Below are positions 35,601 to 44,162 of a stretch of DNA of 64,000 nt, in pieces. The notes below the pieces were generated by a model. The model had not been told where the DNA came from. It ran no database searches and worked only from the letters and a program-made list of their open reading frames with translations. The position numbers were made by a program, and so were the translations under genes. Position 1 is the first letter of the stretch; every line of letters starts with the position of its first letter. Origin of the DNA: Ahniella sp. (GTDB lineage Bacteria; Pseudomonadota; Gammaproteobacteria; Xanthomonadales; Ahniellaceae); contig JADJRU010000007.1 in the NCBI GenBank assembly GCA_016712105.1, positions 62,001 through 126,000 on the forward strand. Reading direction: 5' to 3'.

Positions 35601-36594
35601 GGCGCACCATCAATCCATGGCCCGGGGAGGGACTGGCATTGGTTTGGCCCTGGTCCGCGAACTGGTCGAACTGCATGGCGGGACCGTGGGTGTGGCCAGC
35701 ACACTCGGTGCCGGGACGCGCATCTGGTTCACGCTGCCACACGCCCCTGAGGATGCGATCGTCGAGACTTTGCCGGGGCCGGAACATTCGCCATTGCCCG
35801 GAGTCGCCTCGCCGACCGTCGAGGCATCCGTGCGCCATGTTCTGGGCAGTGGCAAGTCATTGCTGATCGTCGATGACAATACGGAACTCCGGGCGTTCCT
35901 CCGCTCCCGACTGGACCAGAACTTCCGCGTGATCGAAGCGTCGGATGGCCTCGAAGGTTTGGCACTGGCGCGTTCCGAGACACCCGACCTGATTGTCACC
36001 GACCTGATGATGCCTGGCATGGATGGCCATGAACTGGTTGCCGCATTACGCGCCGATGCCGAGACCGCTTTCATCCCGGTGCTGATGCTCAGTGCTCGGG
36101 GCCAGAAACGCGACATCGTTGGCGGGCTGGCAGCCGGTGCCGATGATTACCTCGCGAAACCCTTCGACACCGGCGAGCTGATTGCACGCATTACGTCCCT
36201 GCTGGCGGCCCAACATCGACTGGCGCGGCGGCTGCGCGAACAGGCGAGTCCCATCGCCGCAGAAGAGCCCGTCCGCCGGCATACCTTCGCAGATCGGTTT
36301 GCGGCGATGCTCGAAACCCACCTCGGCGACACCGAATTCAACGTCGAGCAATTGGCCGAACGGCTGCACATGGACCGCAGCACGCTGTTCCGGAAATGCC
36401 AGGACACGTTTTCGCAATCGCCGGCCGACCTCTTGCGGCAACGCCGACTGGAGCGCGCTCGCGAACTGCTGACTCAGCAACAAGGATCGGTGAGTGAAGT
36501 GGCGTATGCCGTCGGCTTCGATTCCCTGTCGCACTTCTCGCGCAGTTTCAAGGCAGCATTCGGTGTGCCCCCGAGCGCCCTGGCCCGGCGTTGA
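32650..36594 (+). CDS. Hybrid two-component system protein (periplasmic propeller, kinase, receiver, AraC output)
   Basis: About 1314 residues, read from the ATG at 32650, the first before a signal/anchor segment (about 10-30); upstream codons are not protein-like. The periplasmic region (about 35-640) is a two-component-regulator propeller (for example DGLPGNRITGLALEADGGLWVS), followed by a Y_Y_Y-type domain and a membrane helix near 742-768. Cytoplasmic parts: HisKA with FFANVSHEFRTPL, HATPase (NALKFSS, DQGPGIP, GTGIGLALV), a receiver with phospho-Asp at residue 1118 (TDLMMPGMDG) and a C-terminal AraC HTH. This one-protein hybrid type is best known from Bacteroidetes, where it senses glycan breakdown products; the ligand here is unknown. 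Confidence 0.93.
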   Translation: MPRPSILPTVTTRLAAMLLVLVALVLQGDPVAAEPLPERHPVPTRVWLPGPDLEHPQNWAVAIDADGTVIVATGTGVLRFDGAYWHNLMPTGAPAWIYDVDVHQRRIVAGTADLFGWYEPDAKGNPSFRALSREAGLDHFGMIGRSKASRDGHFYATRTTVYWQPPEGPLVTFSDRQVGNLLRAADTIFLQEPDGLKRFDVSSRQFVVDPVWSVPSDIQIVQINSTDGRTGLLASFNQGLWRSDGQGVSRWPSAMDGLSADHRLTAMLTLPDGRIVLGTRAHGLLVLEPDGALERRIDRDDGLPGNRITGLALEADGGLWVSMEGGLARLDLMSPITRYGREQGVSTVMESVRRHRGELFAGGSEGLYRLQAREHRSARFERVPGPPNAVALWPHEPSGDLLVGADNGLWRLRAGATEAEKLFDSSRIHQLLADEVHPDAVVALSTGIQRYRHDQGAWRAEGDLPELAKLRPNMARAAFEAGGTLWAGTIVGDLYRIDPATDWTSSRVEIMPPEAGLPKGSWAHPFRVGDRVLFGISDGLWSLHGPPWQAHELASDVHLRRLVADPRPGQFWTASGLLTLDGDRVVARETTLLRLLNRPTPNEFLIEGETVWIAANEGILRVPRATPTPLKRRVRFAGAVLGPPVPAEHLMASPYPDRLELPMDLDSVRLRFALVDTRLGDPIQFRHRLLPGNGTWSAWSDEAFKDFTQLPFGESRFEVEAEDRGGAAAEPLRLILHRPVPWYLTAWARVLYVLVALAALFLAVAAGRRWRVKALEQRARELGQQVEERTETIRRQRDEIAEQSAARTRFFANVSHEFRTPLTLLVGPLQALRERAIERADNESAHWADTALRNGARLQQLVDEVLDLHRLEAGQIKLHRQVIDALAFATQIVAEFADLATQRGIGLGIESSGPGPWIVSVDVVQIRRCLSNLIGNALKFSSAGRLVRVLLANTEGGIQVLVEDQGPGIPAADQPLVFERYFQSAHHQSMARGGTGIGLALVRELVELHGGTVGVASTLGAGTRIWFTLPHAPEDAIVETLPGPEHSPLPGVASPTVEASVRHVLGSGKSLLIVDDNTELRAFLRSRLDQNFRVIEASDGLEGLALARSETPDLIVTDLMMPGMDGHELVAALRADAETAFIPVLMLSARGQKRDIVGGLAAGADDYLAKPFDTGELIARITSLLAAQHRLARRLREQASPIAAEEPVRRHTFADRFAAMLETHLGDTEFNVEQLAERLHMDRSTLFRKCQDTFSQSPADLLRQRRLERARELLTQQQGSVSEVAYAVGFDSLSHFSRSFKAAFGVPPSALARR

Positions 36595-36738
36595 GTCCGG
36601 GCAATCCTCTGCAGTATTTGGCACACTTGCCGCCCTCTGTGTAACACCCCTCGGTGACAATGCTTCGAACGGCTTCACGGCACTGTTGTCTGTTGGCACG
36701 AAACCCGACCCCGCGCAGACCGCGCACAGGAGAACACG

Positions 36739-37110
36739 ATGGAACTTGGTGCGTTTTCGATCAGCCTCGCAGTAAAGGACATCGCCGCTTCCAGAGCCTT
36801 TTACGAGAAGCTGGGCTTCAGCGTCTTCGGAGGCAAGCAGGAACAGAACTGGCTGATCATGAAGAGTGGCACGACTTTGATCGGGCTCTTCCAGGGCATG
36901 TTCGAGCGGAACATGCTGACGTTCAACCCCGGTTGGGACGCAGAGGCCAAACCCGTTCCGGGATTCACTGATGTCCGGTGGATCCAGCAGCACCTGATCG
37001 ATCAGCAATTGACGCTGGGAGAAAAAGCCGACCCGTCCACGACCGGTCCGGCCTACATCACCCTGACCGATCCAGACGGCAACCCCATCCTCATTGACCA
37101 ACACCTCTGA
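36739..37110 (+). CDS. VOC-superfamily protein (glyoxalase-like)
   Basis: 123 residues. AGGAGAA lies six bases before the ATG. The start SISLAVKDIAASRAFYEKLGF and end TLTDPDGNPILIDQH are typical of the vicinal-oxygen-chelate fold used by glyoxalases, dioxygenases and resistance proteins. No substrate can be deduced. It is followed 30 bases later by an acetyltransferase. Confidence 0.85.
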   Translation: MELGAFSISLAVKDIAASRAFYEKLGFSVFGGKQEQNWLIMKSGTTLIGLFQGMFERNMLTFNPGWDAEAKPVPGFTDVRWIQQHLIDQQLTLGEKADPSTTGPAYITLTDPDGNPILIDQHL

Positions 37111-37140
37111 GGCGCTCGCCTGACCGACCCGAGCATCCGA

Positions 37141-37653
37141 ATGCACATTGCCCGTTTGCAGTTCGCTGACGCCCCGCAATACCGAGCGTTGATGCTTGAG
37201 GCCTATGCGTTGGCTCCGGACGCCTTTACCTCTTCTGCGGAAGATCGGGCCCTCGAGCCCGAGTCTTTCTGGGTCAAGCGACTCTCTGACCCGGCAGGAT
37301 TGAGCTTGGCCTTCGGCGCATTCGACGATCAAGGGCTGGTCGGAACGGTGGCACTGAAGTTCTCGGACAAGCCCAAAACCCGCCACAAGGACAGCGTGAT
37401 CGGCATGTATGTAGGGCCCGGGGCACGAGGAAAAGGCATCGGGTCTGCATTGCTCGGTGCCGCGATCCAGGAAGCCCAAAGCAGGGCCGATGTTCTTGTG
37501 CTCACGCTCACGGTCACCGAGGGCAATACATCCGCCACGAATCTGTATCGCGCCGCGGGTTTCGAGGTCTTTGGTATCCAGCCCATGGCGATCCGCACAC
37601 CCGGTGGCTTCCTGTCCAAGGTGCACATGTGGCGGCGAGTCAGCCACGCGTAA
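37141..37653 (+). CDS. GNAT-family N-acetyltransferase
   Basis: 170 residues with the acetyl-CoA-binding motif A: VIGMYVGPGARGKGIGSALL (residues about 82-101), followed by NTSATNLYRAAGFEVFGI. Substrate unknown. Adjacent to a VOC protein, a pairing seen in small detoxification gene groups. Confidence 0.9.
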   Translation: MHIARLQFADAPQYRALMLEAYALAPDAFTSSAEDRALEPESFWVKRLSDPAGLSLAFGAFDDQGLVGTVALKFSDKPKTRHKDSVIGMYVGPGARGKGIGSALLGAAIQEAQSRADVLVLTLTVTEGNTSATNLYRAAGFEVFGIQPMAIRTPGGFLSKVHMWRRVSHA

Positions 37654-37967
37654 GGCGCAGATTTCGCTGATGAAGGGCCTTGGTCATCCCGGATCGACCA
37701 TCACCTTGGACGGGTCTATCGAGTTCTGGATCCTTCGGGATTCTTTGACCTTTGTGATCAAAACGCTGTGGCAGTCCGTGCCGTCACCCTGACTGGGGGG
37801 GATGATCCGTCACATCCGTTTATGGCGCCGATGAACTGTGCGGGCCGAATCCGTCCGGTTGACTAAGGCTTCTTTTGGCCCAATCACAAGCGTGGCTTTG
37901 AAAGCAAGCGGCAACGCTGACTATGATCGGCGGTCCTGAGTGCCCTTCACTGGAAGCCGAATACTCC

Positions 37968-40328
37968 ATGCTGTCGATCGAACACCGTATTGCCGAAGAA
38001 ATCGGCGCCCGTCCGCTGCAAGTGTCCGCGGCCATCCAATTGCTTGATTCCGGCGCGACCGTGCCGTTCATCGCGCGATATCGCAAGGAAGTGACTGAAG
38101 GTCTCGACGACACGCAGTTGCGTACGCTCGAAGAGCGCCTCGGTTATCTGCGTGAACTGGAGGATCGTCGTCGCGTGATTCTCGAGAGCATCGAGTCGCA
38201 AGGGAAGATGACCGACGTATTGCGTGGCGACCTGCTCGCAGCCGACAGCAAGGCTCGCCTCGAAGACTTGTACCTGCCGTACAAGCCGAAGCGGCGTACC
38301 AAGGCCCAGATTGCGCGCGAGGCAGGCCTTGAGCCACTCGCCGATGAGCTGTTCCAGGATCGGACACTGGACCCGTCGCAACACGCGCTCGGTTTCGTTG
38401 ATGCCGAAAAGGGCGTGGCCGATGCCAAGGCTGCACTGGAAGGTGCGCGCCATATCCTGATGGAGCGTTGGTCGGAAGAACCCGCGCTGGTCGGCAACCT
38501 GCGCGACTGGATGTGGGATCAGGGCCAGTTGCGTGCCAAGGTCATCGACGGCAAACAGACGGAAGGCGCGAAGTTCCGCGACTATTTTGATCATGTCGAG
38601 GCGATGAAGAACGCACCTTCGCATCGCCTGCTGGCGATGATGCGCGGTCGCAACGAAGGTTTCCTCGATCTCGAGCTGGTGCCGGTTGCCCAAACCATCG
38701 CCCGTCATGCCGCCAGCGAGACGCCGTTCGAGGAAATCGCCGCGGCCGGACACAAACTCGCCGAAGGCCGCGTTGCTGCCCATCTGAAGATCGACGACCG
38801 TGGCCGACCAGCCGATACGTTCCTGATCGACTGTGCGCGCATGACCTGGCGCGTGAAGCTGCATGTCCATCTGACCCTGGATCTGTTCGGCAAACTGCGC
38901 GAGTCGGCCGAAGAAGAAGCCATTCGCGTGTTTGCCGCGAACCTGAAGGATCTGCTGATGGCCGCGCCGGCCGGACCCAAAGTGGTACTCGGCCTGGATC
39001 CGGGCCTGCGCACCGGCGTCAAGATCGCCGCGGTGGATGCCACCGGCAAGGTCCTCACCACCGGCGTCATCTACCCGCATGCCCCGATGAACCGCTGGGA
39101 CGAGGCCATCTCCCAACTCGGCGCCGGCTGCAAGACACTCGGTGTACAACTGGTGTCGATCGGCAACGGCACGGCCAGTCGCGAGACCGACGAACTCGTC
39201 GCCGCGCTGATGAAAAAACACCCGGACCTGAAGCTTGCCAAGATCGTCGTCAGTGAAGCGGGCGCTTCGGTGTACTCGGCATCCGAAGTGGCGGCGAAGG
39301 AGTTTCCGGACATGGACGTGTCGCTGCGTGGTGCCGTGTCGATCGCACGCCGTCTGCAGGATCCGCTCGCCGAACTCGTCAAGATCGATCCCAAGGCCAT
39401 TGGCGTTGGGCAGTACCAGCACGACGTCAACCAGATCAAGTTGGCGCGTTCCCTGGATGCCGTGGTCGAGGACTGCGTGAATGCCGTCGGCGTGGATCTG
39501 AATACCGCTTCGGCAGCGCTTCTGGCACGCGTGTCCGGTCTGAGCAGCAGCGTTGCCGAAAACATCGTCAAGTACCGCGACCAGCACGGTGCGTTTCGCA
39601 CGCGCCAGGAACTGACCAAGGTGCCGCGATTGGGTGACAAGGCATTCGAACAGGCCGCCGGCTTCCTGCGTATTCCGAGTGGCGACAATCCGCTCGACGC
39701 TTCCGGTGTCCATCCCGAGGCCTATCCGGTCGTTGAACGGATTCTGGCCAAGTCCGGCCGCGATATCCGCGCGCTGATCGGGGACACGAGTGCGCTGAAG
39801 AAACTGAATCCGGCCGATTTCACCGACGAAAAATTCGGTTTGCCGACGGTGACCGACATCCTGCGCGAGTTGGAAAAGCCCGGCCGCGATCCGCGACCGG
39901 AGTTCAGCACTCCGACGTTTGCCGAGGGTGTCCATGAATTGAACCATCTGAAGCCGGGTATGGTGCTCGAGGGCCGGATCAGCAACGTGGCGGCCTTTGG
40001 TGCGTTCGTCGACATCGGTGTGCACCAGGATGGCCTGGTTCATGTCTCCGCCTTGTCGACCAAATACGTGAAGGATCCGCGCGAAGTGGTCAAGACCGGC
40101 GACATCGTGAAGGTGAAAGTCATCGAAGTGGATTTGCTGCGCAAGCGGGTCGCGCTGACGATGCGCATGGATGACCCGATCGGTGAAGCCAAGCCTGGTG
40201 GCCAACGTGACGACACACGTGGGGTTCCGAAGCAGCGTGAGTTCGGGCCGAAACCGGTAACGGGTGCCCAACGACCTCCTGCCGGCGGCGCACTCGCTGA
40301 TGCGTTCTCGCGTGCCAAGCGACAATAG
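37968..40328 (+). CDS. tex: Transcription accessory protein Tex
   Basis: 786 residues from the ATG at 37968; an ATG 15 codons earlier is possible. Tex is an RNA-binding factor linked to transcription and stress. The order is classical: N-terminal helical region with VPFIARYRKE, a YqgF/RuvC-like domain (VVLGLDPGLRTGVKIAAVD near 345), helix-hairpin-helix (VGVDLNTASAALLARVSGLS) and the C-terminal S1 domain (GMVLEGRISNVAAFGAFVDIGVHQDGLVHVS). The C-terminal tail is basic and low-complexity. Length matches the family. Confidence 0.96.
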   Translation: MLSIEHRIAEEIGARPLQVSAAIQLLDSGATVPFIARYRKEVTEGLDDTQLRTLEERLGYLRELEDRRRVILESIESQGKMTDVLRGDLLAADSKARLEDLYLPYKPKRRTKAQIAREAGLEPLADELFQDRTLDPSQHALGFVDAEKGVADAKAALEGARHILMERWSEEPALVGNLRDWMWDQGQLRAKVIDGKQTEGAKFRDYFDHVEAMKNAPSHRLLAMMRGRNEGFLDLELVPVAQTIARHAASETPFEEIAAAGHKLAEGRVAAHLKIDDRGRPADTFLIDCARMTWRVKLHVHLTLDLFGKLRESAEEEAIRVFAANLKDLLMAAPAGPKVVLGLDPGLRTGVKIAAVDATGKVLTTGVIYPHAPMNRWDEAISQLGAGCKTLGVQLVSIGNGTASRETDELVAALMKKHPDLKLAKIVVSEAGASVYSASEVAAKEFPDMDVSLRGAVSIARRLQDPLAELVKIDPKAIGVGQYQHDVNQIKLARSLDAVVEDCVNAVGVDLNTASAALLARVSGLSSSVAENIVKYRDQHGAFRTRQELTKVPRLGDKAFEQAAGFLRIPSGDNPLDASGVHPEAYPVVERILAKSGRDIRALIGDTSALKKLNPADFTDEKFGLPTVTDILRELEKPGRDPRPEFSTPTFAEGVHELNHLKPGMVLEGRISNVAAFGAFVDIGVHQDGLVHVSALSTKYVKDPREVVKTGDIVKVKVIEVDLLRKRVALTMRMDDPIGEAKPGGQRDDTRGVPKQREFGPKPVTGAQRPPAGGALADAFSRAKRQ

Positions 40329-40336
40329 CCGCGGCG

Positions 40337-41086
40337 TTACATGCCCCGTAGCCGGCCGGCAAATGCCTGACTGACCGGAAACCACTCATCGAGCTCGCGC
40401 AACCGCAAACGCCAGTTGCCGAGCTCGTCTTTCTGGGCGCGATCAATCGCAGTGACACGCACAATCAGGCTGCGGTGCACTTGCCAGAACAACTCGGCAT
40501 CCAGCTGGTCAATCAGATCCTTCAAGGACAGGCGGATCACCGCTTCGCCGTGTTTGGAAAGCACGCGGGTGTACTTGTCGCGGGCATGGAATCCGAAGAT
40601 GTCTTCGATGCCGACCAAGCGCACGACATCTCCCACACTGGCGCTGATCCATTTGATCGGCGGCTTGGCGGTACGGGCCTTCAGGGATTCCAGAGCGGCC
40701 AGCAGGGGCTCGATCGGCGGCCGCTGTTGATCCAGGCCGGCACGCACACGTTCAATGGTTCGCGCCAGCCGGTCTTCGGTGATCGGCTTCATCACATAGT
40801 CGATCGCGCCCGCCTCGAACGCGGATACCGCATGCTGGTCGTAGGCGGTCGTGAACACGATGCGGGTCCGTGCGGGCAGCGCTCTGGCGACGCGCAAACC
40901 ATCGACACCGGGGAGCCGGATGTCGAGGAACGCAACATCCGGCGCGGCTTGCGCAATGGCTTCGAGCGCCGCGATGCCGTCTTCGGAGACCGTGACGTTC
41001 AGCTCCGGCCACAGATGCACGAGCATCGCCGCAAGGGCTTCGCGCTGCGGTGCTTCGTCTTCGACCAGCAAGGCGGTTGGGATCAT
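40337..41086 (-). CDS. LytTR-type response regulator
   Basis: 249 residues. The receiver domain (1-115) has the acidic pair in LLVEDEAP, phospho-acceptor Asp55 in FLDIRLPG and a Lys in YVMKPIT. The LytTR DNA-binding domain covers about 145-248 (KYTRVLSKHGEAVIRLSLKDL, FWQVHRSLIV). Its ATG overlaps the kinase stop by four bases, and it is the last gene of the serine hydrolase-kinase-regulator operon. Confidence 0.92.
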   Translation of the reverse strand: MIPTALLVEDEAPQREALAAMLVHLWPELNVTVSEDGIAALEAIAQAAPDVAFLDIRLPGVDGLRVARALPARTRIVFTTAYDQHAVSAFEAGAIDYVMKPITEDRLARTIERVRAGLDQQRPPIEPLLAALESLKARTAKPPIKWISASVGDVVRLVGIEDIFGFHARDKYTRVLSKHGEAVIRLSLKDLIDQLDAELFWQVHRSLIVRVTAIDRAQKDELGNWRLRLRELDEWFPVSQAFAGRLRGM

Positions 41087-42327
41087 GGCGCGGATCGTGG
41101 CACGGTGATGCTGGCGACCGTGCCGCCTTCTGCCTGTGATTGCAAGTCGAGGCGCGCGCGGTCACCAAAACGCGTGCGCAGATGCTCACGAACGTTCTCG
41201 AGGCCAACACCACCGCCCAACGTCGAGGCTGACAGGCCGACTCCATCATCAGTCACGCGAACGGTCACATCCGTGGTGCCAGCAAGAACATCAACGCGGA
41301 TGCTTACGGCACCGGGCTTTGGCTCCACGCCATGTTTGATGGCGTTTTCGACGAGCGACAACAGCAACAGCGGCGGGAACGGCATCTTGCGCAGATCATC
41401 CGGGCAGTCGATCGACACGGTCAATCGCTGACCCATGCGCAGCTGCATCAGTCGGAGGAAATGCCCTGCCAGGTCCAATTGTTCGCCCAGAAGACTCTCT
41501 GGCTGGGCAGCCCCTGCGCGAAGCTTCGGAATGGTTGCGCGAAGGTAATCGATCAGTGCGTCGAGCAGGGCTTCGGCTTCGGCCGGCGACGCCCGCAGCG
41601 CTACCCTTACCGCGGCCAGCGTGTTGAACAGGAAGTGCGGCTCGACCTGGGACTGCAGCAGGCTGAGCTTCACTTCACTTTCCGCCCGCGCTTCGCGCAC
41701 GGCCTTGAGTGCTTCGGTGTCACGCCACGCTTTCACCCGAGCCGGCTCGCGCCAATAGGCAATCAGTGCGATGCCGCCACCGAACAGGCCATAGATGAAG
41801 GCACCCGTGACCAGCCGCATGACGATGGAGGCCGGCGTGTTATGCATCTTCTTCGCTTGTTCGATCTGTTGCTTGTTGACGAGTGGTGACTCCTGGACCT
41901 TCGCCTCCATTCGTCTTTTCATGTCGGACGACACCAGGGAGTCGGTGAATCCGGATGCGAAGATCCCGAGCATCAAGGCTGCGACGACTGCGATGCGCTC
42001 GATCCGGAAGGGCCATCGCCGATAACGAACGATCGTCGCGAACAGCGGCCCGAGGAGGGAAAACGACATGAAGCCGATGAAGAACAGCAGCGCGATCAGT
42101 GCCGCGGTGCCGGCATCATTCACCAGCATGAGGTTCGACACTCCGACGAGCATCGAGAATCCGCCGAGCACGATCAGGAACAGGATGCTTCGGCCGATCA
42201 GCCAGTGTCGGCTGAAAGCCGGGTATCGCGTGTACTCGTAGAACCGCGGCTTGTCGCCACGGATCCGCTCACCGGGCAAAGGCTGATCGAGTCCGTCCGG
42301 CAACGTGGTGTCATGACGCTCGCTCAT
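41083..42327 (-). CDS. LytS-type sensor histidine kinase
   Basis: 414 residues. Five or so membrane helices in the first 205 residues (about 45-70, 72-100, 112-130, 168-192) are followed by a His_kinase domain with the phospho-acceptor in QVEPHFLFNTL near residue 225 and an HATPase domain (LVENAIKHGV, DDGVGL, GGVGLENV). It lacks the extracytoplasmic sensor domain of other kinases, so it senses in or near the membrane. Both ends overlap its neighbours by four bases. Confidence 0.92.
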   Translation of the reverse strand: MSERHDTTLPDGLDQPLPGERIRGDKPRFYEYTRYPAFSRHWLIGRSILFLIVLGGFSMLVGVSNLMLVNDAGTAALIALLFFIGFMSFSLLGPLFATIVRYRRWPFRIERIAVVAALMLGIFASGFTDSLVSSDMKRRMEAKVQESPLVNKQQIEQAKKMHNTPASIVMRLVTGAFIYGLFGGGIALIAYWREPARVKAWRDTEALKAVREARAESEVKLSLLQSQVEPHFLFNTLAAVRVALRASPAEAEALLDALIDYLRATIPKLRAGAAQPESLLGEQLDLAGHFLRLMQLRMGQRLTVSIDCPDDLRKMPFPPLLLLSLVENAIKHGVEPKPGAVSIRVDVLAGTTDVTVRVTDDGVGLSASTLGGGVGLENVREHLRTRFGDRARLDLQSQAEGGTVASITVPRSAP

Positions 42328-43949
42328 TTCCGGACAGCCCTCGTGTCGTGGCCACCCTGACGAAGGACCAGGGCTTTGATCGTCCCGTCGTCATTCCGTT
42401 CGAATCGAATCTCGATGCCGAACGCGCGGGCCGTGAACACATCGGCCGCTTCCGGAACCAGCGCAAAGGCACCCTGGCCCGTTGCCTGGGCGTGCAGGAC
42501 CTTGTCCTGAACGAAAACCTTCAACGTGAATCCCGGTGCCAGCGGATAGTCGCCTTCGTAGGCTGAAAGTGCTTCCGGATCGATTTCCAGTGTTTGTGCG
42601 GCAGCGCTGACACGCGTAATCGGCAAAACGCCACCGCCCTGGCGCAGCATCATCGAGTACTGACCGTCTTCAGCACGTTTGGGCGTCAACACCAGATCGA
42701 AGTCCTGAGCAAAGAAGTCACCTTGGCTGTCATGGGCCAGCGCAAACTCCGACTGCCCTTGAGCCTGAACATACAACACCCCTTTTGCGGTGCGAACCTT
42801 CATCGGCAGGGCACCTTGGATGAGCCAGTCACCCGACAAGGCTTCGAGCAGGGCTGCATCCGGCGTGGCATCACGTCGCGGTTTCAGCGTGATCGGATCG
42901 GAACCGAGCAGCGTGAGGGCAACGTCACCGAGGCCGCCTCGATCTGTCAAGGACGTATCACTGAGGATCACGACACCCTTGCCGGTTTTGGGTTGGAAGA
43001 CGGTCAGCGCCGAAAAACCGCCAGTGCCGCCTTCATGCATGTACAGGTCTCCCTCCGGCGAGCGTCGGACCAGCCAGCCCCAGGCCATCACATTGCCGGA
43101 ATCCGAGACGATCTCCTGCGTTCGCGCAAGGCGCTTGGCAAGCGACGGAACCGAGTCCGGCTTCAATTGCGCCTGCAGGTAATTCACCATGTCCGTCAGC
43201 GACGCGCGAACGCCACCGACGCCACTCATGGCCTCGGGGAGATGCCATGCAGACGTGGATTTGCCGCTGCCCAGATGGCCTTCGGCCGTGCGGACCCCCT
43301 TGGGTGCCTTGCCGAGGTGGGCCTGTGTCATCCCCAAGGGCACAAACAGGCTCCTGGTCATGTAGGAGCCGTAATCGTCACCGCTTGCGCGCGACACGAT
43401 GACCGACAACACCATGGCCCCGAAATTCGAGTAAGCCCATTGGGTCCCGGGCTTCGCAGTGAGCGTCACGTCAGCCAGTGAGCCCAGCAGCTGCTTCTCG
43501 GCGAGATCGGCATAAGGATCGTCAGCGCGTTTCGGCGCGAACTGTGAAGGCAAGGCCGGCAAACCGGAGGTATGGCTAAGCAGGTGGCGGATGCGGATCG
43601 GCTCACCCTCGAATTCCGGCACCCGGGTGCCTTTCGGGAGATGTTCGGCGATCGGATCATCGAGCCCCAGTTTTCCTTCCTCAACCAGCCCGGCAAGCAA
43701 CAGACCATTCATGGTCTTGCTGATCGAGCCGATCTCGAAGGTGGTTTCGGCATCAGGGCGCCGCTGGTCATCATTGCAGTGAATGGCGGTCTCCACCGTC
43801 TCGGTGATCAGTGCCGCGGCCACACAAGCCCCGCTTCGATCGCCGTCGAAACGCGCCTTCAGCGCCTCTTCCAGTCGGCTGTTTGCACCGGCGCTGGCGT
43901 GGACCAGGGCGCCCAGGGCGAATGCGGCAAGGAAAATCAGGGGTTTCAT
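42324..43949 (-). CDS. Exported serine hydrolase (beta-lactamase/class C-like)
   Basis: 541 residues from the ATG at 43949 (GGAG upstream), with a signal peptide ending near ASAGA (about residue 22). Residues about 30-370 are a beta-lactamase/D-Ala carboxypeptidase-type domain: S75-I-S-K78 in GSISKT, Tyr-Ser-Asn in QWAYSNFG, and HEGGTGG in place of the usual KTG. The C-terminal 150 residues form a lipocalin-like DUF3471-type domain (YEGDYPLAPGFTLKVF). It overlaps the kinase gene, suggesting that the product conditions the ligand sensed, or is the main regulated gene. Activity against beta-lactams is not shown. Confidence 0.9.
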   Translation of the reverse strand: MKPLIFLAAFALGALVHASAGANSRLEEALKARFDGDRSGACVAAALITETVETAIHCNDDQRRPDAETTFEIGSISKTMNGLLLAGLVEEGKLGLDDPIAEHLPKGTRVPEFEGEPIRIRHLLSHTSGLPALPSQFAPKRADDPYADLAEKQLLGSLADVTLTAKPGTQWAYSNFGAMVLSVIVSRASGDDYGSYMTRSLFVPLGMTQAHLGKAPKGVRTAEGHLGSGKSTSAWHLPEAMSGVGGVRASLTDMVNYLQAQLKPDSVPSLAKRLARTQEIVSDSGNVMAWGWLVRRSPEGDLYMHEGGTGGFSALTVFQPKTGKGVVILSDTSLTDRGGLGDVALTLLGSDPITLKPRRDATPDAALLEALSGDWLIQGALPMKVRTAKGVLYVQAQGQSEFALAHDSQGDFFAQDFDLVLTPKRAEDGQYSMMLRQGGGVLPITRVSAAAQTLEIDPEALSAYEGDYPLAPGFTLKVFVQDKVLHAQATGQGAFALVPEAADVFTARAFGIEIRFERNDDGTIKALVLRQGGHDTRAVRK

Positions 43950-44162
43950 GGTCTGCTCCATTCCAGTGGTCGATGGGACCATGCTGCATCAGTTCCTTGC
44001 TGCCCGAAGGAGTTTGCGACGAAACCCCGTTGTGCGGTGACGAACGCCGGCTCGGCGCGGATGATGCCTTCAGTCCGAAGGTGGGTCGAGGAGCTTTCAG
44101 CTTCCCGCAATGTGAATGTGCGACCATGTCGGGTCTTGATTCCCTCTTATCCTGATCGCTCC

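Noticed and set aside
33922..35838. Long minus-strand open frame opposite the hybrid sensor
   Set aside because: Composition is that of an antisense shadow; the plus strand has complete kinase motifs.
37947..40385. Long minus-strand open frame opposite tex
   Set aside because: No domain, and the plus-strand Tex has all the expected domains in order.
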